Assembly: GCA_009841145.1 (NCBI GenBank)
Contig: VXMJ01000073.1
Span: 111,110 to 175,109, forward strand
Reading direction: 5' to 3'
DNA length: 64,000 nucleotides
Source of the DNA: Caldilineaceae bacterium SB0661_bin_34
GTDB lineage: Bacteria > Chloroflexota > Anaerolineae > Caldilineales > Caldilineaceae
Below, in pieces: positions 55,270 to 64,000 of the stretch. Each line of letters opens with the position of its first letter. Positions within the stretch are counted from its first letter, which is position 1. The position numbers were made by a program, and so were the translations under genes. The notes below the pieces were generated by a model that ran no database searches, was not told where the DNA came from, and was given only the letters and a program-made list of their open reading frames with translations.

Positions 55270-56721
55270 ATGAACGCGATCCACATCGATCCGGCCCGCA
55301 GGGTGGATGCCATCCATCCCCATGTCTTCGGGGGGTTCGCTGAACATCTCGGCCGTTGCATCAACGGGGGCATCTACGACCCCGACCATCCGTTGGCGGA
55401 TGACCGTGGCCTGCGCTCCGACGTCCGCCAGGCACTCATGGAACTGCGCATGCCCATCATGCGCTACCCCGGCGGCAACTTCGTGTCCGGCTATCGCTGG
55501 CGGGACGGCGTCGGGCCCCGGGAGGCCCGCCCCGCCCGCCACGACCTCGCTTGGGCAGCCCTGGAACCAAACACCTTCGGCACCAATGAGTTCGTCGACT
55601 TCTGCCGCGACATCGGGACAGAGCCGTACTTGGTGGTCAACTGCGGTGACGGTGACATGCGCGAAGCCCACGACTGGGTGGAGTACTGCAATGGCCGGGA
55701 CGACACCGCCTTGGCCAACCTGCGCCGCGCGCACGGGTGGGAGCGGCCCCACGATGTGAAGTACTGGGGACTGGGCAACGAAGTGGACGGTGAATGGCAA
55801 ATCGGCGCTAAGCAGCCACAGGAGTACGCCCGCGTCTGCAAGGAGTTCGGCAAGGTGATGAAGTGGGCCGATCCGTCCATCAAGCTCCTGGCTTCGGCCA
55901 CCTGTCACTGGCGTTCCGACTTCGTGGAACGCGCCCAGTTGATTGTCGAGGAGGCGTCCAGCCTAATCGACTACATGTCAATTCACTGGTACGTGGGCAA
56001 CTCACTGGCACGTGGGCAAAGGGACGATGACTTTAACGCCTACATGGCCATATCGGAACTGATTGAGGCCCGTTTGTCAGGCTACGCCGGCCTGATGCGC
56101 GGCCTTTGTCTGGCCCATGGCCTTGAACCCATCCCCTTGGCCGTCGACGAGTGGAATGTCTGGTACCGGGCGTTTCGCGACCAGGGTCTCGAGGAGCACT
56201 ACAACCTTGAGGATGCGCTGGTGGTGGCCTTGCAGATGAATGCCTTCATCCGGCATGCCGACACCGTCAAGATGGCCAACCTGGCCCAGATCGTCAACGT
56301 GATTGCACCCATTCTGACCAGTCCGACCGGACTGGTGCGCCAGAGCATCTTCCACCCCTTCCGGCTCTACAGCCAGTGGGCGCGCGGGGATGCCCTGGAT
56401 CTGCACTGGGAAGGGGAGACCTTCGACGGAGGCGACCACCAGGGGGTCAGGGTTCTGGACGTGGCCGGCTCCCTGCAAGGAAGCCGGCTGGCCCTCTTTG
56501 TCGTCAACCGCAGCCTGGAGTCGAGCACCGTGGAACTGAAGCTGTCCGCGGGCGAACTGTCCGACTTGACGTGCCATGTGGTAAACGGGCCGGACATCAA
56601 GACTGTGAACAGCGAGGCGGAACCCGAACTGGTAACGGTGCGGACGGCCACGACGGCATCCGCCACACACCTGGAGTTGGAGCCACACTCCGTGACGGTG
56701 GTGACCGGGCACCTGGCCTGA
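55270..56721 (+). CDS. Alpha-L-arabinofuranosidase (GH51)
   Basis: Releases terminal arabinofuranose from arabinans or arabinoxylan. 483 residues. PHVFGGFAEHLGRCINGGIY at the N terminus, the acid/base Glu171 in GLGNEVDG and the nucleophile Glu294 in VDEWNVWY, then the C-terminal beta-sandwich. There is no signal peptide, so it acts on imported oligosaccharides in the cytoplasm. ATG 55270 fits the family start. It stands alone in orientation near the Fic genes. Confidence 0.93.
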   Translation: MNAIHIDPARRVDAIHPHVFGGFAEHLGRCINGGIYDPDHPLADDRGLRSDVRQALMELRMPIMRYPGGNFVSGYRWRDGVGPREARPARHDLAWAALEPNTFGTNEFVDFCRDIGTEPYLVVNCGDGDMREAHDWVEYCNGRDDTALANLRRAHGWERPHDVKYWGLGNEVDGEWQIGAKQPQEYARVCKEFGKVMKWADPSIKLLASATCHWRSDFVERAQLIVEEASSLIDYMSIHWYVGNSLARGQRDDDFNAYMAISELIEARLSGYAGLMRGLCLAHGLEPIPLAVDEWNVWYRAFRDQGLEEHYNLEDALVVALQMNAFIRHADTVKMANLAQIVNVIAPILTSPTGLVRQSIFHPFRLYSQWARGDALDLHWEGETFDGGDHQGVRVLDVAGSLQGSRLALFVVNRSLESSTVELKLSAGELSDLTCHVVNGPDIKTVNSEAEPELVTVRTATTASATHLELEPHSVTVVTGHLA

Positions 56722-56901
56722 AGGTCTGAATGCGGCCGATGCGCCGTTGATTCCAGTCGAAGGCAGTGTTGCCCGATATCGCTGTTCCGGGGAACAGGCG
56801 GAGCGGGTTCCGGAATTGGCCATCGCGAACCATTCCCGGTGGCCGCCACGGCACGAGTCGTGCCCACTCCAAGGAGCACCGCGTCTGCAACACCCGAACA
56901 A

Positions 56902-57921
56902 TCAGGCGGGAACTTCGTCCTTGGGCAACCGGTGGAGGTGGTCGAAGTGGTGCACTTCGTCGTGACACCCCTCCGCCGTGAATTCCAGCTGTACCGTGAC
57001 GTGGCGCAGGTTGTAGTCTCGTTTCGCGAGTTCCTGCACCTGGGCGCGCATGCGCGTCAAGTCCTCGGTTTGCAGGACGGGGTCCACCAGGATGTGCGCG
57101 GTGAGGACATCGTAGTCCGGGGCCAGTGACCACACGTGCACATCGTGCACGAACGTCACTCCCGGAAGATCTTCCAGCCCCGCGCAGAGCTGGTCCAGGT
57201 CCACGTGTTTGGGGACGCCCTGCAGAAGGACGTTGAACACCTTGGCCAGAAGCCGCCAGGCACTGATGCCGATCAGGATTGAGATGACCACGCTGAGGAT
57301 TGGGTCCACGATGGTCCAGCCGAATGCCCACACCAAGGCCCCCGAAACGACGACCGCCACCGAACCAAGCAGGTCGGCCACGATGTGCTGCAGTGCGCCT
57401 TCGACGTTCAGGTTGCCTTCCGCACTCCTGCGCAGAACGAGTAGGGCCAGCACGTTCACGGCCAGGCCTGCCAGGCCGATGCCCAACATCAGGCCTCCCT
57501 CCACCTCGGGGACGGTGCGGAGGCGGCGGTAGGCTTCCCACAGCACCCCTCCGATGATGACGCACAGGGAAAGGGCGTTGATCAAGGCCGCCAGCACTTC
57601 CAGGCGGCGGTACCCGTAGGTGCGTTCCCAGGAGGCGGGAAGATCGGAAAAGTGCAGGGCCACGAGAGCCAGGACGATGGCTGCTGCGTCCGTGAGCATG
57701 TGGCCCGCGTCCGCCAGCAGCGCCAAGCTTCCTGAGATCACTCCACCAACGACTTCCACCACCATGAACGTGGCAATCAGGATGAGTGCAGTCTTGAGGC
57801 TGCGACGGCTGGCTTTCCTCAGGTCATGGCCGTGATCGTGGTGGCTGTGGCTGCCGTGGTGGTGCCGGTGGGCATGCTCATGCCCACCCTGGTGACTGGA
57901 GAGTGAGTCGGCGGCCTTCAT
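56902..57921 (-). CDS. Cation diffusion facilitator (CzcD/ZnT type), first copy
   Basis: Six membrane helices in 339 residues with a His-rich N terminus (HEHAHRHHHGSHSHHDHGH). Metal site residues are canonical: HMLTD in helix 2 and HIVAD in helix 5. The C-terminal cytoplasmic domain (VTFVHDVHVWSLAPDY) is the usual ferredoxin-like dimerisation domain. It exports Zn, Co or Cd by proton exchange. Confidence 0.93.
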   Translation of the reverse strand: MKAADSLSSHQGGHEHAHRHHHGSHSHHDHGHDLRKASRRSLKTALILIATFMVVEVVGGVISGSLALLADAGHMLTDAAAIVLALVALHFSDLPASWERTYGYRRLEVLAALINALSLCVIIGGVLWEAYRRLRTVPEVEGGLMLGIGLAGLAVNVLALLVLRRSAEGNLNVEGALQHIVADLLGSVAVVVSGALVWAFGWTIVDPILSVVISILIGISAWRLLAKVFNVLLQGVPKHVDLDQLCAGLEDLPGVTFVHDVHVWSLAPDYDVLTAHILVDPVLQTEDLTRMRAQVQELAKRDYNLRHVTVQLEFTAEGCHDEVHHFDHLHRLPKDEVPA

Positions 57922-58001
57922 CGGTAGGAACGATTGTTTGAAAGAAGGGGCCGGGCCAACTCGGATCCCGTGCCGTCAAGCACAGGAATTGCCGCCCGGA
58001 C

Positions 58002-59036
58002 CTAACCTTTGCCGGCTTCCTCCCGCGACAACGCCATCAAATGGTCGACGTGGTGATTTTCCTCGTGGCAGTCTGCGGCCGAAAATTCCAGCTGAAACGT
58101 GGTGTGCCGGATTCCATGTTCCTCCCGCGCAGTCTTCAGCATCTCCGTACGGATGCGCATCAGATCTTCTGCTGTGCTGTCGGGATCCACGATCGCGTGG
58201 GCGGTCAGCACGTTGTAGCCGGGCACGAGTGCCCAGACGTGCACGTCATGGATGAGGGTTACCCCGGGCACATTCTCCAAGCTGCCGCACAACCGGTACA
58301 CGTCGACATCGTCCGGGACGGCCTGCAGCAATACCTTGACGATTTTGACCACTAGGCGGTAGGTGCTCAACAGGATGACCACAACAAGCACCAGACTCAG
58401 GGCCCAGTCCAGGAAGTCCCAGTGGAACAACTCCACCAGGATGCCGGAGACGATAATGGCCACCGATTCCACCGCGTGGACCGAAACGTGGCGAAAGGCC
58501 CCTTCCACACTGATGCTGTGGTGCATCGATCGGTGCAGGATGAAGGCGGATGTCAATTGGATGACCAATCCCAGGGTACCGATGACCAGCAGATAGATAC
58601 CAAGGTGCTCATGGCTGTGGGCATGGCCGTGTCCCACCACCTCGAGGACTTCCAGGAGGATGGTTCCCGCCACGGTCCACAACAGGATTACATTGAACAG
58701 GGCCGCCAGGACCTCCAGCCGCCGCAGGCCGAATGTCCGCTCCGTTGAGGGTGGCAAACTGCCATAGTGCAACGCGGCCAGCGCCACGACCAGCGCCCCC
58801 GCGTCGGTCACCATGTGGCCGGCGTGGGCCAACAGCGAGAGGCTGCCTGCGAGCACACCTCCCACCACGTCCAAAGCCATGTGGACCAGTAGCAGGACCA
58901 GCGCGGCAATCAGGCTGCGTCGGCCCGCGCCGCTGTAATCGTGATCATGCTCGCTGAACAACGACCTCGATTCCACATGGTCGTGGTGGTCGTGGCGATA
59001 GTGACGGTGATGGTGATGGGGTGCGGAATCGGACAT
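58002..59036 (-). CDS. Cation diffusion facilitator, second copy, altered metal site
   Basis: Paralogue of the CDF gene 80 bases downstream. A His-rich N terminus (HHHHRHYRHDHHDH) and a second His-rich loop (GHGHAHSHEH) are present. Helix 2 keeps HMVTD but the preceding Asp of DAGH is His. Helix 5 reads HVSVHAVES, so the second ligand is His where Asp is normal. The C-terminal domain (VTLIHDVHVWALVPGYNVLT) is intact. Different metal preference or altered coupling is likely. ATG 59036 is chosen over an upstream ATG at 59096. Confidence 0.88.
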   Translation of the reverse strand: MSDSAPHHHHRHYRHDHHDHVESRSLFSEHDHDYSGAGRRSLIAALVLLLVHMALDVVGGVLAGSLSLLAHAGHMVTDAGALVVALAALHYGSLPPSTERTFGLRRLEVLAALFNVILLWTVAGTILLEVLEVVGHGHAHSHEHLGIYLLVIGTLGLVIQLTSAFILHRSMHHSISVEGAFRHVSVHAVESVAIIVSGILVELFHWDFLDWALSLVLVVVILLSTYRLVVKIVKVLLQAVPDDVDVYRLCGSLENVPGVTLIHDVHVWALVPGYNVLTAHAIVDPDSTAEDLMRIRTEMLKTAREEHGIRHTTFQLEFSAADCHEENHHVDHLMALSREEAGKG

Positions 59037-59096
59037 CTTGAGTGAAGCGGCAGGATGGGGTGCGTGGATGGAGGCGCCAGATCCTCCCTGGCTCAA

Positions 59097-59415
59097 AGAA
59101 TAGCACCGCCTCCGGAGCCGTTTGGCCCGGCCTCGTTCGGGCAGGGGGACAGGACCCCTCGGTACTGCTAGAATCGGCCTGCCGGTGAAAATCGTCCCCT
59201 TGATGCTTTGATGCGCGGTTCGGCAACCAGATTGCGGCCGCGGCAGTCCACCTTGAAACAGCCGTTTTCGGTACGTTGCAAGGTGGCTGGCACCGCTACC
59301 GTCAAGGTGAGTTCGGATTCATGGTAGTGAAGCGCCGTCCCCACACAAACCGGCACGCGGCGGTTTTCCCGGTAGGCTTGCAGGCATCCCAACCAACGAC
59401 AGGATCGATCCACAC
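59097..59415. other. Intergenic region, no gene recognised
   Basis: Divergent interval of 319 bases between the CDF pair and a MocA-type gene. It should hold both promoters, but no clear hexamers or operators were found. Confidence 0.35.
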
Positions 59416-60453
59416 ATGTCAGACAACACCCTCCGTATTGGTGTCATAGGCGCCGGCGCCAACACCCGCGACCGCCACATCCCCGGTCTCCTGGAGCAGG
59501 AGAACGTTGAAATGGTGGCTGTGGCCAACCGAACGCCCGAGTCCGGCCGGCGCGTGGCGGAGCAGTTCGGTTTCGGACGTGTTGCCTCCCACTGGACCGA
59601 GATCATTGAAGCCTCCGACATCGACGCCGTGGTCATCGGGACCTGGCCCTACATGCACTGCACGGCGACCGTGGCCGCCTTGGAAGCGGGCAAGCATGTC
59701 ATGTGCGAGGCGCGTATGGCGATGAACGCCTCCGAGGCGCGCCTGATGTACCGGATCGCCCAGGCGCGGCCGACCCAGGTGGCCCAAATTGTTCCTTCGC
59801 CCATGACCCTGGGGGGGGACCGTGCCATCCAGCGGCTGGTGCGGGATGGATACCTTGGGGACCCGCTGGTGGTTGACATGCAGGTGGGCGGCACATGGCT
59901 GGACCTGGACGGACCGCTCCACTGGCGGCACGACATGGACCGCAGCGGTCTCAACATCATGACGATGGGCATCTATTACGAGGCGTTGATGCGCTGGCTG
60001 GGCGAGGTCGCCACGGTGCAGGCCGCGGGCGCGGTGTTCGTGCCGCAGCGGTTGGACGAGGAGACGGGCGTGGTGCGCGCCGTGCGCATTCCGGAACACG
60101 TGGACGTGACGGGCCGTATGGCCTGCGGTGCCCAATATCATCTGCAGGTGTCGTCGGTGACCGGCTTGGCCGGTCCGGCGACGGCTTCGCTGTACGGATC
60201 GCAGGGCACCCTGCGGTTCAGTGAGGGCCAACTCCTGGGCGGCCGGCGCGGCGACGCAGAGTTGTCGGTTGTGGAAGTTTCCGACAACGAACGGGGAGCC
60301 TGGCGGGTTGAGGAGGAGTTCGTCAACGCGATCCGGGGTCGCGAGGCAATTACCCACACCGACTTCGCGACCGGGGTCAAATACATGGAATTCACTGAAG
60401 CGGTCAGTCGCAGTCTGCAGAGCGGCGAGACCATCCGCCTCCCCTTGCTGTAG
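59416..60453 (+). CDS. Gfo/Idh/MocA-family protein with EAR in place of EKP (copy 3)
   Basis: 345 residues. Rossmann motif RIGVIGAGANTRDRHIPGL. The conserved EKP, in which Lys contacts substrate and NAD, reads VMCEARMAMN here, with Ala for Lys. MTMGIYYEALMRWLGE replaces the usual xxHxxDxxR block, lacking the His/Asp pair. A MocA-like C-terminal lobe follows. The protein may bind NAD(P) or a sugar without the usual dehydrogenase chemistry; such subfamilies are known but undescribed in function. Confidence 0.8.
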   Translation: MSDNTLRIGVIGAGANTRDRHIPGLLEQENVEMVAVANRTPESGRRVAEQFGFGRVASHWTEIIEASDIDAVVIGTWPYMHCTATVAALEAGKHVMCEARMAMNASEARLMYRIAQARPTQVAQIVPSPMTLGGDRAIQRLVRDGYLGDPLVVDMQVGGTWLDLDGPLHWRHDMDRSGLNIMTMGIYYEALMRWLGEVATVQAAGAVFVPQRLDEETGVVRAVRIPEHVDVTGRMACGAQYHLQVSSVTGLAGPATASLYGSQGTLRFSEGQLLGGRRGDAELSVVEVSDNERGAWRVEEEFVNAIRGREAITHTDFATGVKYMEFTEAVSRSLQSGETIRLPLL

Positions 60454-60647
60454 GCAATCGATCGGGCCTGACCACCGGAGTTGGCCTGCGCGTCGGACAG
60501 TAGTCAAGCCGGACTCGCTGGTCATTGCGGTCGCGCCGGGTTTCGGCAGACGGGCCTGCGCGGCCGATGATACTGCCGCATTCCACCCGTCACCCATATC
60601 CGTCATATTCATGTGCGTGCCCCCGCGCACATTGACGTTCCTCCCTT

Positions 60648-61916
60648 ATGTCCGAATCCGCATCCGTCCGGTACCGCAGGGTGCGCCACGATTCGTTCCT
60701 GGCCTGGCGGTCTCCCAGTTACCGGTTCTACGCGATCGGCTGGCTGGTGTCGATGATTGGCACCCGGATACAGGCCACCGCCCTGGCCTGGGATGTCTAC
60801 GACCGAACGGGTGAAGCCCTGGCGCTCGGATTGACGGCTCTCGTCATGGCCCTTCCCGCCATGCTGTTCGCCCTTCCCGCGGGCTGGCTCGGTGACCGGT
60901 TCAACCGGATTCGGTTGATCATGCTGTCGCTGGCCGGTATGACCCTGACTTCCGTTGGCCTGGCCTTGGCCGCGTGGCAGCAGTCTCCGATTTCGGTGAT
61001 CTACCTGCTGCTCTTCCTGGATGGCACGGCCATCATGCTGGGACGGCCGGCAAGGGTGGCCCTGATGCCGACCCTGGTGCCGAAGGAGAGCTTTCCCAAT
61101 GCGGTCACCTGGACCACCGGCCTCATGCACTTCACGTCCGTGGCCGGCCCGGCCATGGGCGGTCTGATTATCAACATCAACCTGTTGGCCGCCTATTGGA
61201 TTGCGGCGGCTTCTTCCGCACTGTTTATTCTCCTTCTGCCCTTTCTGAAACTGCTTCCCCAGCCTTCTGCTCCGAAACAACCTTTCAACCTGAGCACACT
61301 CCTGGCCGGCATTCGTTTCGTCCGGCGGACGCCGATCATCCTGGCGATGATCACGCTGGATCTGTTCGCGGTCCTGTTCGGCGGTGCGGTCTACCTGCTG
61401 CCGATCTTTGCCCAGGACATTCTGCAGGTGGGGCCCCAAGGGTTTGGCTGGCTGCGAGCGGCCCCTGCGGTCGGGGCCGTGGCCATGTCCGTGCTGCTGC
61501 TTGTCCTGCCGCCCATGAGACGGGCCGGTCCGGCCCTGCTGGCCAACGTGGCCGCGTTCGGCGCGGTCACGATTGTGTTCGGCGTCTCGACTTCGTTCCC
61601 GCTGTCCTTTGCCATGCTGTTCCTCACTGGAGCCTTCGACAACGTCAGCATGGTCGTGCGGCAAACCCTGCAGCAATTGCTGACCCCGGACTCGATGCGC
61701 GGACGCGTGGCCGCCGTGAGTTCCGTCTTTGTGAGTGCGTCGAACGAGTTGGGAGGATTCGAATCCGGGTTGGTGGCCCAGTACTTCACGCCGCTGATCT
61801 CCGTGGTGAGCGGCGGCATTGGCTCCATGCTGGTGGTGGGTCTGGTGGCCTGGCTGGCTCCCGATCTGCGCCGGATCCAAAGGCTCGACCAGGTCAGGCC
61901 GGCACCGGTCCAGTAA
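60648..61916 (+). CDS. MFS transporter, EntS/MFS_3-like exporter
   Basis: About twelve hydrophobic segments in 422 residues. N-terminal FRFY-like motif (YRFYAIGWLVSMIGTRIQ) and the loop GWLGDRFNRIRLI of the MFS signature. Relatives of the EntS type export siderophores or drugs. No biosynthetic gene is adjacent. The stop lies 117 bases before the Rid gene. Confidence 0.88.
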   Translation: MSESASVRYRRVRHDSFLAWRSPSYRFYAIGWLVSMIGTRIQATALAWDVYDRTGEALALGLTALVMALPAMLFALPAGWLGDRFNRIRLIMLSLAGMTLTSVGLALAAWQQSPISVIYLLLFLDGTAIMLGRPARVALMPTLVPKESFPNAVTWTTGLMHFTSVAGPAMGGLIININLLAAYWIAAASSALFILLLPFLKLLPQPSAPKQPFNLSTLLAGIRFVRRTPIILAMITLDLFAVLFGGAVYLLPIFAQDILQVGPQGFGWLRAAPAVGAVAMSVLLLVLPPMRRAGPALLANVAAFGAVTIVFGVSTSFPLSFAMLFLTGAFDNVSMVVRQTLQQLLTPDSMRGRVAAVSSVFVSASNELGGFESGLVAQYFTPLISVVSGGIGSMLVVGLVAWLAPDLRRIQRLDQVRPAPVQ

Positions 61917-62032
61917 TCGGCGTTTGTTGCGGCCGGGGCGAGCCTATGCTAGTTTCCTTCCCTGGATTCCGTCCCGCACACCAGTGCTCGCGGAGTCTCG
62001 TCTCGCTGTCCTAAGAGAACATCCGCACTGCT

Positions 62033-62419
62033 ATGTCCCGCACTCCCGTAAACAGTACTCGGGCCCCCGCCCCCGCCGGACCTTATTCCCACGCAATCGT
62101 GGCCGGCGACCTTGTCTTTGCATCCGGCCAGACCGGTACGAAGGACCCGGCCACCGGGCAATCGAATGACACCGTGGAGGCACAGGCCAAACAGGTTCTG
62201 GCAAACCTCTCGGTTGTTCTGGAGGATGCCGGCACCTCGTTGGCCAATGTAGTCAAGACCACGATCTTCCTCACGGACATTGGGGATTTTGCCGCGGTGA
62301 ATGCGGTCTACGGTGAAGTCATGGGGGACGATCCTCCAGCCCGGTCCACGGTACAGGTCGCGGCTCTGCCGGGCGGCGCCATCGTCGAGATTGAGATGAC
62401 CGCGGTGCGCGGCTCCTGA
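62033..62419 (+). CDS. Rid/RidA-family imine deaminase-like protein
   Basis: YjgF fold, 128 residues. SHAIVAGDLVFASGQTG and the conserved Arg in PARSTVQVAALPG that positions the substrate carboxylate, with IVEIEMTAV at the end. RidA hydrolyses reactive enamine/imine products of PLP enzymes. Exact subfamily (RidA or Rid4-7) cannot be decided from sequence alone. Confidence 0.9.
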   Translation: MSRTPVNSTRAPAPAGPYSHAIVAGDLVFASGQTGTKDPATGQSNDTVEAQAKQVLANLSVVLEDAGTSLANVVKTTIFLTDIGDFAAVNAVYGEVMGDDPPARSTVQVAALPGGAIVEIEMTAVRGS

Positions 62420-62489
62420 CGACGGGGTCCGTGCTTCGGTCGGTTTGCATGTCTTATCCGCTTGTCAATAGGTTTTGAGCAATTTTTCC

Positions 62490-63839
62490 ATGATGAATTC
62501 CACCCTGTTTCCCCGTCCGGTGTTCCTCTTCGCCACCGACGAAACCGCGGTTGTGCCGGAACTTGAAGAGGACCTGTCGGGCACGGTGACCGAGGCCGAC
62601 GTCACGGGCGAGCCCGTTCCCGCCGAGGTCGATGTTTCCGACATGCACCTGATGGACCAGCTGAACTGGGACGACGACTACGACATCTCGTCGGTGCGCC
62701 CGGACACGGTGGTCGAAGGGATTGTCCTGAAGAAAGCGCCGCGGCGCCTGGAGCTGGACATCGGCGCCAAGTACGAGGGCGAGATTGAGGGACGCGAAAT
62801 CGAGCGTCTCGGTGATTCCTACGCCGAAATCGAAGAAGGGCAGACCATCGAGGTCTTCGTCTTCCGGATCGACGACAAGGGACAGCCGCTGATCAGCATC
62901 ATCCGGGCGCGCCAGGAGAAGGACTGGCTGCGGGCCGAGGAGCTGCTGGAGTCCAAGGAGATTGTGTCCGGCAGCGTAATCGACTACAACCGGGGCGGTG
63001 TCCTGATCGGTCTGGGCCTGATCCGCGGGTTTGTGCCGGCCAGCCACCTGAGCCTTGAGAGCCAGATGCAGCAGGACAAGGACAGCGCCAATCAGGCGGA
63101 CCGCTTTGCGCCCCTGGTGGGCAAGACGCTGCAGGTCAAGGTCATCGACATTGAACGTCGCCGCAACCGCCTGATTCTGTCCGAGAAGGAAGCCATGCGC
63201 GAATTGCGCAACCAGCGCAAGGATGCAATTCTTGAGGAGCTGGAAGTGGGCGAAACCCGCAAGGGCGTGGTTAGCAGCCTGGCCGACTTCGGCGCCTTCG
63301 TGAACATCGGCGGTGCGGACGGTCTCATCCATGTCAGCGAACTCAGCTGGGCCATGGTCAACCACCCATCCGAGGTTCTGAACGTGGGCGAGCAGGTTGA
63401 GGTCAAGGTGATCTCGGTCGAGAAGGAGCGCAAGCGCATTGGCTTGTCGCTGCGCCAGTTGCAGCCGCGTCCGTGGGACACCCTGGGCGAGCGCTACAGT
63501 GTCGGTGACCTGATCCGGGCCACCATCACCCGCATCAAGGATTTCGGGGCCTTTGCCAAGCTGGCCAATGAACCGGTTGAGGGGTTGATTCACATCTCCG
63601 AGATGAGCCATGAGCACGTGGAGAGCGCCAGCCAGGCCGTAACCGTAGGTGAGGAGTACGAAGTGCGGATCATCCGCCTGGATACCGAGCGTCGGCGCGT
63701 CGGCCTGTCGATCAAGCAGGCCGAGCTGGATTGGCAACCGGCTCCGGAAGTGGGCGAAGGCGAGGGCAGGCGCCGCAACCGACGGCGGCGGGACGAAGAG
63801 CCCGAGATGGAAATGGAAATGGAGGACGACGAAGGGTAA
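62490..63839 (+). CDS. rpsA: Ribosomal protein S1 (four S1 domains)
   Basis: About 449 residues. Four OB-fold S1 domains are visible: VVEGIVLKKA, IVSGSVIDYNRGGVLIGLGL, TRKGVVSSLADFGAFVNIGG and IRATITRIKDFGAFAKL with GLIHISEMSH. An acidic N-terminal extension and a C-terminal tail of Arg runs followed by acidic residues (RRRNRRRRDEEPEMEMEMED) frame the core. S1 unwinds and holds mRNA on the small subunit. Four domains instead of six is typical of several non-proteobacterial groups. Start ATG 62490 or 62493; the upstream TTG is less likely. Confidence 0.92.
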   Translation: MMNSTLFPRPVFLFATDETAVVPELEEDLSGTVTEADVTGEPVPAEVDVSDMHLMDQLNWDDDYDISSVRPDTVVEGIVLKKAPRRLELDIGAKYEGEIEGREIERLGDSYAEIEEGQTIEVFVFRIDDKGQPLISIIRARQEKDWLRAEELLESKEIVSGSVIDYNRGGVLIGLGLIRGFVPASHLSLESQMQQDKDSANQADRFAPLVGKTLQVKVIDIERRRNRLILSEKEAMRELRNQRKDAILEELEVGETRKGVVSSLADFGAFVNIGGADGLIHVSELSWAMVNHPSEVLNVGEQVEVKVISVEKERKRIGLSLRQLQPRPWDTLGERYSVGDLIRATITRIKDFGAFAKLANEPVEGLIHISEMSHEHVESASQAVTVGEEYEVRIIRLDTERRRVGLSIKQAELDWQPAPEVGEGEGRRRNRRRRDEEPEMEMEMEDDEG

Positions 63840-63908
63840 TGCCGGGGAGAGGTTCGCTCCCGCGGCGTTCTTGGATTGCAGTCGCACCGTCGCAACGGCC
63901 CGGTACAA

Positions 63909-63930
63909 AAACCCCGGCCGGTGGGGGCGA
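63909..63930 (-). terminator. Possible terminator for a minus-strand gene beyond the window
   Basis: Read on the minus strand CCCC-ACCGGCC-GGGG is followed by TTTTT. It lies in a segment whose sequence quality is doubtful. Confidence 0.3.
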
Positions 63931-63950
63931 AAATTGGCCCCAACACTGGA

Positions 63951-64000
63951 ATTTAAAAAAAAAAACCAGGGCCCCCAAAAAAGCGGGGGTAGTAGGGGGG
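63951..64000. other. Low-quality or artefactual contig tail
   Basis: Runs of A, C and G of five to eleven bases dominate, unlike anything else in the window. This is most likely a contig end with poor base calls. Confidence 0.7.

Noticed and set aside
62454..63908. Minus-strand frame of 484 codons antisense to rpsA
   Set aside because: rpsA is unmistakable in the plus frame. The antisense frame is Leu/Asp-rich as expected for a shadow.

Overview
The window is a GC-rich bacterial chromosome segment, probably from an uncultivated Chloroflexota-like bacterium. That assignment is an inference. It rests on the lipoprotein with Thr-Pro-rich linkers and a LysM domain, the two Uma2 genes, the short DUF4062-type protein, the four-domain S1 protein, and the mix of sulfatases, MocA-type dehydrogenases and enolase-superfamily enzymes. 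No rRNA or phylogenetic marker settles it. The last 50 bases are homopolymer-rich and look like the low-quality end of a draft contig, so isolated frameshifts and stop codons elsewhere may be sequence errors.

Layout. 0-5.6 kb: the start of an ammonium transporter gene, tRNA-Leu(UAA), mltG, a sugar-nucleotide epimerase, a serine recombinase lacking its nucleophile, and an rmd-gmd pair for GDP-deoxyhexose synthesis. 5.8-8.9 kb: an IS607-type element (tnpA-tnpB) followed by a Uma2 gene. 9.3-19.5 kb: DUF4062-like, VOC, OpgC-like, a frameshifted secreted repeat protein, NUDIX, pheT, RNase Z, YfcE-type phosphoesterase and a LysM lipoprotein. 19.8-21.6 kb: a tnpB element with a small HTH ORF in front and an in-frame stop inside. 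21.7-25.9 kb: a cytochrome P450 lying next to an operon for threonylcarbamoyl-AMP synthase, a GT4 glycosyltransferase and a WecG/TagA glycosyltransferase; a copy of the wecG 3' end lies on the far side of the P450. 26-29.6 kb: a membrane protein, a second Uma2, a nitrilase-family hydrolase and a MaoC-like dehydratase.

29.7-60.5 kb is dominated by carbohydrate catabolism: a complete MalF/MalG/binding-protein transport operon without its ATPase, a PIG-L deacetylase, three MocA-type dehydrogenases, an anaerobic-type sulfatase maturase fused to a SEC-C tail, three sulfatases that all carry the Cys-type formylglycine motif, an enolase-superfamily dehydratase, a DHDPS-family aldolase and a GH51 arabinofuranosidase. 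Together these suggest import and stepwise breakdown of sulfated, acetylated and arabinose-containing glycans. Interspersed are a second IS607 element, a Cu/Zn-SOD-like lipoprotein, an ABC-2 exporter, a nucleotidyltransferase toxin-like pair, tandem Fic genes and two zinc-type CDF exporters. The window closes with an MFS exporter, a Rid protein and ribosomal protein S1.

The recurring theme is erosion of accessory and mobile genes. Two of three serine recombinases lack the catalytic serine. Two genes carry TGA where Trp is expected. Three other short genes show single frameshifts. The housekeeping genes are intact.
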